DNA of 37,505 nucleotides from contig CAMIVR010000044.1 in assembly GCA_946402065.1 (NCBI GenBank), forward strand, positions 1 to 37,505, in the 5' to 3' direction. Of the stretch, positions 33,801 to 37,505 are shown in pieces. Under the pieces are notes generated by a model that saw only the letters and a program-made list of their open reading frames with translations, did no database searches and was not told where the DNA came from. The translations under genes and the position numbers were made by a program. Every line of letters begins with the position of its first letter. Position 1 is the stretch's first letter. Origin of the DNA: an uncultured Brevibacillus sp. GTDB taxonomy: Bacteria > Bacillota > Bacilli > Brevibacillales > Brevibacillaceae.

Positions 33801-34589
33801 TTGAAGTTTAGCGTGCTGGCAAGCGGAAGTACCGGGAATGCCATATACGTAGCTACAGAGCGGACATCTCTCCTGATCGATGTGGGGATTACCGGGAAGC
33901 AGGCGGAAGCGTCCCTGCAGGAAATCGGGGTCGATCCGTCGGAACTAAAGGCGATTCTCGTGACGCATGAACACGTGGACCATATCAAAGGGATCGGGGT
34001 CATGGCCCGGCGCTACAAAATTCCCATCTACGCCAACGAGAAGACATGGGGAGAGTTGGACGGGCAGATCGGAACGATCGCGGAAAGCCAGCGCCACCAG
34101 TTTGAGATTGGCGAGAAGAAAGAGTTCGAGGATCTGGGCGTGGAGTCATTCGGCATTTCTCACGATGCGGTAGAGCCGATGGGCTTCTGCTTCTATCACG
34201 GCAACAAGAAGCTCAGTGTCGCTACCGACCTGGGCTATGTAAGCAGCCGGATCATGGAGACGATCCGTGGCGCTGACGCTTATGTTTTCGAGTCCAACCA
34301 CGATGTCGAGATGCTGCGGATGTCCAGCTATCCGTGGAGCATCAAGCGGCGGATACTCAGCGATGTCGGCCATCTTTCCAATGAGACGGCGGGAGAGGCG
34401 TTGAGCGAGCTGCTAATGGGACAGGCCGAGCGGGTCTTTCTCGCCCACCTGAGCAAGGAGAACAACATGATGGAGCTGGCCCGGTTGACTGTCAAAAACA
34501 TTCTTGAAGAAAAAGGGCTCAAGGTGGGCAATGACGTGCACCTGCGCGATACATACCCCCACCGCCCTACGAAACTGGAGGAGTTGTAG
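33801..34589 (+). CDS. walJ: MBL-fold 5'-3' exonuclease WalJ (YycJ)
   Basis: A metallo-beta-lactamase-fold nuclease; in the B. anthracis/B. subtilis group YycJ acts as a 5'-3' exonuclease in mismatch repair. It has 262 residues. The N-terminal KFSVLASGSTGNAIYV and the metal motif THEHVDH (H56, H58, D60, H61) are diagnostic, and later metal ligands lie in FGISHDAVEPMGF and VFLAHLSKENN. The start is TTG at 33801 (GAAGAAGGG upstream), matching the family start. It closes the wal operon. Its last 23 bases are overlapped by the antisense gene at 34567. Confidence 0.95.
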   Translation: MKFSVLASGSTGNAIYVATERTSLLIDVGITGKQAEASLQEIGVDPSELKAILVTHEHVDHIKGIGVMARRYKIPIYANEKTWGELDGQIGTIAESQRHQFEIGEKKEFEDLGVESFGISHDAVEPMGFCFYHGNKKLSVATDLGYVSSRIMETIRGADAYVFESNHDVEMLRMSSYPWSIKRRILSDVGHLSNETAGEALSELLMGQAERVFLAHLSKENNMMELARLTVKNILEEKGLKVGNDVHLRDTYPHRPTKLEEL

Positions 34590-34794
34590 TCGCGGCGGAA
34601 GCGAGCGGATTGAGGCCGGTCACTTGATGGTTGAGCCGGCTGTCCAGCTTGCGGGCTTCGGCCAGCAGCTCATCCTGTGTCAGCAAGCCTTTGCGGATCA
34701 GCAGGTCGATCAACGCATGCAAGACGATCATGTTCTGGTAGTCGACCTCTTCCAAATCGGCCAATTTGGCGATGACGTTTACATTTACATCCAT
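34567..34794 (-). CDS. Small hypothetical protein, antisense to walJ 3' end
   Basis: A 75-residue protein with no family I can name. MDVNVNVIAKLADLEEVDYQNMIVLHALIDLLIRKGLLTQDELLAEARKL is an ordered pair of amphipathic helices with a clear acidic/hydrophobic pattern. The C-terminus is a low-complexity tail (LASAATTTPPVS). The pattern LHALIDLLIRKGLLTQDEL resembles short helix-turn-helix-like proteins that accompany some nitrile-hydratase-type sequences, but this is only an impression. ATG at 34794 has AAAGGA about eight bases upstream; ATG 34803 lies too close. It overlaps walJ by 23 bases and is divergent from htrA. Confidence 0.65.
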   Translation of the reverse strand: MDVNVNVIAKLADLEEVDYQNMIVLHALIDLLIRKGLLTQDELLAEARKLDSRLNHQVTGLNPLASAATTTPPVS

Positions 34795-34998
34795 GACAAT
34801 CATCCTTTCGTACGATGGGTTACTTCATAGCTTGTCCGTATAACGAAAATATATGCGGGCGAATACCTAGTCATTCCACAACCTTTCCATAATTCTCACG
34901 CCACTTTACCGAAAACAATTCGTATACTAAAAGTGTGAAAAGCAGTATAAGTGGTCGTTAAAGCTGTAAAGCTAGGTAAGAGGAAGGAGAGAGTAAGC

Positions 34999-36237
34999 AT
35001 GGGTTACTATGACGATATGTATGAGACGGAACGAAAGCAGCGGCGCAAGGAAGCGGGATTTGGCAAGCTTGTCGTCACTTCATTGACTTCTGCAATCATC
35101 GGGGGGATGGTAGTGCTGCTGATGCTCCCGGCCATCTCAAAATCCGGTTATCTTTCGGCGATTGAGCCAAGCTCAGTGGCCCAGGCGATGGGCGACAGCA
35201 GCACGACTTCCAATGTGATCGCGCAACCGATCTCAGTCAGTGTCGATACAGGTACAGTGAAAGCTGTTGAAAAAGTAGAAAATGCAGTCGTCGGCGTTAT
35301 CAACATTCAAAAAGTAACGAATATGTGGACACAGCAAACCGGACAAGTGGAAAGCGGTGAAGGTTCCGGGGTCATTTTCGAAAAGAAAAATGGAAAAGCC
35401 CATATCATCACCAACAACCACGTCGTCTCCGGAGCGCAGAAGCTGGAAGTCTACCTGCCAAGCGGCGATAAAGTAGAAGCCAAGCTGCTCGGCAGCGATC
35501 CATACTCCGACCTGGCCGTGCTGGAAATCGACGGGTCGAAGGTGACGACTGTCGCCGAATTGGGCGATTCTTCGACGCTGAAAGTAGGCGAACCGGCGAT
35601 CGCTATCGGGAATCCGCTGGGTCTGAAATTCTCCCGCACCGTGACGCAAGGGATCGTCAGCTCGCTTGACCGCTCCATGCCAGTCGACCTCGACGGCGAC
35701 GGCCAACCTGACTGGGAGCTGGATGTATTGCAAACAGACGCGGCCATCAACCCTGGTAACAGCGGTGGGGCGCTGGTGAATATTTACGGACAGGTAATCG
35801 GGATCAACACGTTGAAGATTTCTCAGGAGGGTGTCGAAGGCTTGGGCTTCGCGATTCCGATCAACGACGTGAAAAAGATCACGACGCAACTGATGCAAGA
35901 CGGTAGTCTGAAACGCCCGTATATCGGTGTGACGCCGCGTGATTTGACGAACGTGCCGCGCTACCACTGGACGGAAACACTGCATCTGCCGGATGAAGTC
36001 AAAGCCGGTGTCGTGGTTATGGATGTGCAAGAGTTCTCGCCTGCAGCAAAGGCTGGCTTAAAGCAGTACGACGTAATCACCAAGCTGGATAACCAAACGA
36101 TCGAGAACGGTGCCCAGCTGCGCAAATACCTGACGCTGAACAAGAAAGCCGGCGAAACGGTTGACGTCACCTTCTATCGTGACGGATTCAAGAAAACCGT
36201 GAAAGTGACGCTGGCGCAACAGCAGCAGCGGAATTAG
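34999..36237 (+). CDS. HtrA/DegP-like serine protease
   Basis: A membrane-anchored protease for misfolded proteins at the cell surface, family S1C, usually last in the wal cluster of Bacilli (YycK/HtrC type). It has 412 residues. The cytoplasmic N-terminus MGYYDDMYETERKQRRKE is followed by one membrane helix (about 24-46). The trypsin-like domain has the triad H141 (TNNHVVSG), D171 (DLAVLEID) and S255 (NPGNSGGAL). One PDZ domain runs from about 300 to 405 (VVMDVQEFSPAAKAGLKQYDVITKLDNQTIENGAQLRKYL). ATG at 34999 follows AGGAAGGAGA; the earlier in-frame start at 34951 is less likely. A TATACT at 34923 may be its -10, but the -35 is unclear. Confidence 0.94.
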   Translation: MGYYDDMYETERKQRRKEAGFGKLVVTSLTSAIIGGMVVLLMLPAISKSGYLSAIEPSSVAQAMGDSSTTSNVIAQPISVSVDTGTVKAVEKVENAVVGVINIQKVTNMWTQQTGQVESGEGSGVIFEKKNGKAHIITNNHVVSGAQKLEVYLPSGDKVEAKLLGSDPYSDLAVLEIDGSKVTTVAELGDSSTLKVGEPAIAIGNPLGLKFSRTVTQGIVSSLDRSMPVDLDGDGQPDWELDVLQTDAAINPGNSGGALVNIYGQVIGINTLKISQEGVEGLGFAIPINDVKKITTQLMQDGSLKRPYIGVTPRDLTNVPRYHWTETLHLPDEVKAGVVVMDVQEFSPAAKAGLKQYDVITKLDNQTIENGAQLRKYLTLNKKAGETVDVTFYRDGFKKTVKVTLAQQQQRN

Positions 36238-36268
36238 GGCATAGAACTGAAATAAGGTAAAAGGAAGG

Positions 36269-36300
36269 AAGAGGTGCGAAGCGGCACCTCTTTCTTTTTT
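36269..36300 (+). terminator. Terminator after htrA-like gene
   Basis: GAAGAGGTGC at 36269-36277 pairs with GCACCTCTTTC near 36284-36294 around a GAAGC-type loop. A T-run follows. Confidence 0.85.
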
Positions 36301-36357
36301 GCAGGCAGATTGGGTAGAATGGGTAAGAGATAAAGGAACGAAAAGGAGCGCAGAGCG

Positions 36358-36615
36358 ATGAAAGACGGACAAGCGGAAAGCAACAGCAAGACGGTTCAGA
36401 TACAGGGGAGTGCAGTGGAGATTCTTGGGGACTTTCCGGTCCAGGTGAGCTGCATGGAGCATTTTGATCAGATTCTCGATGAGTATGTCGATCAATACGA
36501 AGTCGCACCGTATACGTACAAGCGCAGCGATGTGGACGAGCCGGGAGTGCCTGCGAGCTGCAAGAAGTGCGGGGCAGCGGGAGTCGTCGTGTTATTGAAA
36601 GTGAAGGGAAGTTAG
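36358..36615 (+). CDS. CxxH/CxxC protein (BA_5709 family)
   Basis: An 85-residue protein of the CxxH/CxxC family found beside rlmH in many Bacilli. It has the two metal-binding pairs SCMEH (C32, H35) and SCKKCG (C68, C71), which together would form one zinc site. The function is not established. ATG at 36358 follows AAAAGGAGCG. The stop lies five bases before the rlmH start, so the two are co-transcribed. Confidence 0.88.
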   Translation: MKDGQAESNSKTVQIQGSAVEILGDFPVQVSCMEHFDQILDEYVDQYEVAPYTYKRSDVDEPGVPASCKKCGAAGVVVLLKVKGS

Positions 36616-36619
36616 GGCT

Positions 36620-37099
36620 GTGCAGATCACGATTGTTGCGGTGGGGAAGCTGAAGGAGAAGCATTTGAAGGACGGGATCGAGGAATTCAGCAAGCGGTTG
36701 AAGGCTTACTGCAAGCTGCAGTTCGTTGAGGTGAGCGATGAGAAGGCTCCGGAAGAGCTGAGTGCTACGGAGATGGAGCTGGTGAAGCGCAAGGAGGGGG
36801 AGCGGATCCTTGCGCAGATCAAGCAGGATCAGTATGTGATTGCGCTGGCGATCGATGGGCAGATGTGGTCGTCGGAGAAGCTGTCGGCTGAGCTGGATCG
36901 GTTGGCGACTTATGGGAGGAGCCAGGTGGCTTTTGTGATTGGCGGGTCGCTGGGGTTGTCGGGGGATGTGTTGGAGCGGGCGGATGTATTGCTTAGCTTC
37001 TCGAAGATGACGTTTCCTCATCAGTTGATGCGGTTGATATTGGTGGAGCAGGTGTATCGGGCGTTTCGGATTGGGCGGGGGGAGCCTTATCATAAGTAA
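36620..37099 (+). CDS. rlmH: 23S rRNA (pseudouridine(1915)-N(3))-methyltransferase RlmH
   Basis: A SPOUT-family methyltransferase that modifies pseudouridine 1915 in helix 69 of 23S rRNA on assembled ribosomes. It has 159 residues, the usual length. It opens with [19 protein letters not shown] and carries the SAM-binding knot [10 protein letters not shown] and the C-terminal [33 protein letters not shown] block that defines the family. The start is GTG at 36620, with AAGGGA about ten bases upstream. It is the last core gene in the window; sequence turns AT-rich after it. Confidence 0.97.
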   Translation: MQITIVAVGKLKEKHLKDGIEEFSKRLKAYCKLQFVEVSDEKAPEELSATEMELVKRKEGERILAQIKQDQYVIALAIDGQMWSSEKLSAELDRLATYGRSQVAFVIGGSLGLSGDVLERADVLLSFSKMTFPHQLMRLILVEQVYRAFRIGRGEPYHK

Positions 37100-37388
37100 C
37101 GGCGAAAAATTGGTGGCAAGAAGGGTGTAACCATCTGTAGGAGTGATGGAGGAAGATGCTGTAGAGATATGCTGTTGAGATATGCTTAACCCTCTAGAGG
37201 TAGGCTTTAGAGGGGGTTGTGCAACCCAAAACGACATTGTTTTCCAATTGTATGGTATAATTATAGTGCGTATGGATTCGAAAAGACTTACGGATGTGGA
37301 CTGTTTCGAAATTTGTAAGTAAGACGTTATTAGGAGATGCCACAAGAAGAATAATAAAAACATTAGATTTAGAGGAGTTAATTATTCT
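37100..37388. other. Spacer after rlmH, with imperfect hairpin
   Basis: No gene is visible. AACCCTCTA at 37188-37196 pairs imperfectly with TTAGAGGGGGTT near 37207-37218, which may end the rlmH transcript although no T-run follows. Base composition shifts to AT-rich from about 37230, unlike the rest of the window. Confidence 0.45.
37253..37261 (+). promoter_or_regulatory. Extended -10 promoter upstream of the right-edge remnant
   Basis: TGGTATAAT at 37253-37261 is an extended -10 (TGnTATAAT) with a perfect TATAAT. No good -35 lies 17 bases upstream (GACATT-like at 37233), which an extended -10 can tolerate. Confidence 0.55.
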
Positions 37389-37493
37389 ATGAGTAATAAA
37401 GAACAAGATATACTTTACCATTACTGTGGAGGAGAGGCATTTTTTAATATAATTAAACCTGAATTTCGAAAGTACGACTCTTTGAAAACGTGA
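37389..37493 (+). pseudogene. Truncated DUF2971-like gene remnant
   Basis: A 34-codon ORF, MSNKEQDILYHYCGGEAFF-then-NIIKPEFRKYDSLKT, with a stop at 37491. The opening ILYHYC..EAFFNIIK is close to the N-terminus of DUF2971 proteins (pattern LYHYxSxExxxxII), which normally run to 200 residues or more. Here the similarity stops at about residue 23, and the chain ends soon after. I read it as a start fragment fused to foreign sequence, or a gene cut by recombination. An AGAGGAG lies upstream. It sits in AT-rich DNA beyond the core genes, consistent with acquired sequence. Function, if any, unknown. Confidence 0.5.
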
Positions 37494-37505
37494 AAAGGGC
37501 TCCGA

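Noticed and set aside
36188..37363. 391-codon - strand open frame opposite htrA end, CxxH/CxxC and rlmH
   Set aside because: It crosses three real genes and a terminator. The Pro/Leu/His/Arg-rich translation is typical of a shadow frame.
1..37505. CRISPR arrays, complete insertion sequences, prophage genes, tRNA or rRNA genes
   Set aside because: I looked for regularly spaced repeats, transposase motifs, phage structural or integrase genes, and tRNA/rRNA signatures, and found none by eye.

Overview
The window is a stretch of a spore-forming Bacilli chromosome, on the left side of the replication origin. Gene order (mnmE-mnmG-rsmG-noc-soj-parB, then ychF-rpsF-ssb-rpsR, yybS-gdpP-rplI-dnaC, purA, walRKHIJ-htrA-rlmH) and two perfect parS sites place it close to oriC. 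dnaA itself lies outside the window, presumably to the left. The spore protease relative yyaC, the mid-range GC content, frequent TTG/GTG starts and the accessory genes (DUF554, DUF3343, DUF951, secreted Ig-like protein, LysM-G5-M23 protein beside walRK) suggest Brevibacillus or another member of the Paenibacillaceae. That genus call is inference. Nearly all genes are on the + strand, pointing away from the origin; only yyaC and two small hypothetical genes are on the - strand.

Layout. 1-494: non-coding left edge with a terminator hairpin and one copy of a short palindromic repeat. 495-4513: tRNA/rRNA modification genes mnmE, mnmG, rsmG. 4514-5233: gene-free stretch with a terminator and a 205-nt nested rod-shaped inverted repeat, upstream of an mgtC/sapB-type membrane gene (5234-5797). 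5798-8935: chromosome segregation block with a parS site and hairpins, noc, soj (parA), parB and a second parS inside parB. 8960-13551: class-V aminotransferase, DUF554, yyaC (-), DUF3343, an MscS channel and DUF951. 13636-17022: a secreted triple Ig-like protein, tandem terminators, a cluster of six DnaA-box-like sites, and a secreted M3 oligopeptidase. 17275-19630: ychF and the rpsF-ssb-rpsR operon. 19856-24630: yybS, gdpP, rplI, dnaC. 24648-26147: a PurR-type operator and purA. 26447-28877: a small possible SH3-barrel protein, a convergent hypothetical gene, and the cell-wall peptidase. 29076-36237: walR-walK-walH-walI-walJ, a small antisense hypothetical gene, htrA. 36358-37099: CxxH/CxxC protein and rlmH. 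37100-37505: AT-rich edge with an extended -10 promoter and a 34-codon broken remnant resembling the start of a DUF2971 protein.

Functionally the window joins replication (dnaC, ssb, DnaA boxes), segregation and nucleoid occlusion (parS, parAB, noc), translation (rpsF, rpsR, rplI, ychF, mnmEG, rsmG, rlmH), c-di-AMP turnover (gdpP) and cell-wall homeostasis (WalRK, its inhibitors, an M23 hydrolase, HtrA). Most of this is ordinary core genome. The least explained parts are the 4901-5105 rod, the DnaA-box cluster at 14882-14999, the dispersed 19-bp palindrome, the hairpin group around the first parS, the hairpin at 26212-26269, and the truncated gene at the right edge.
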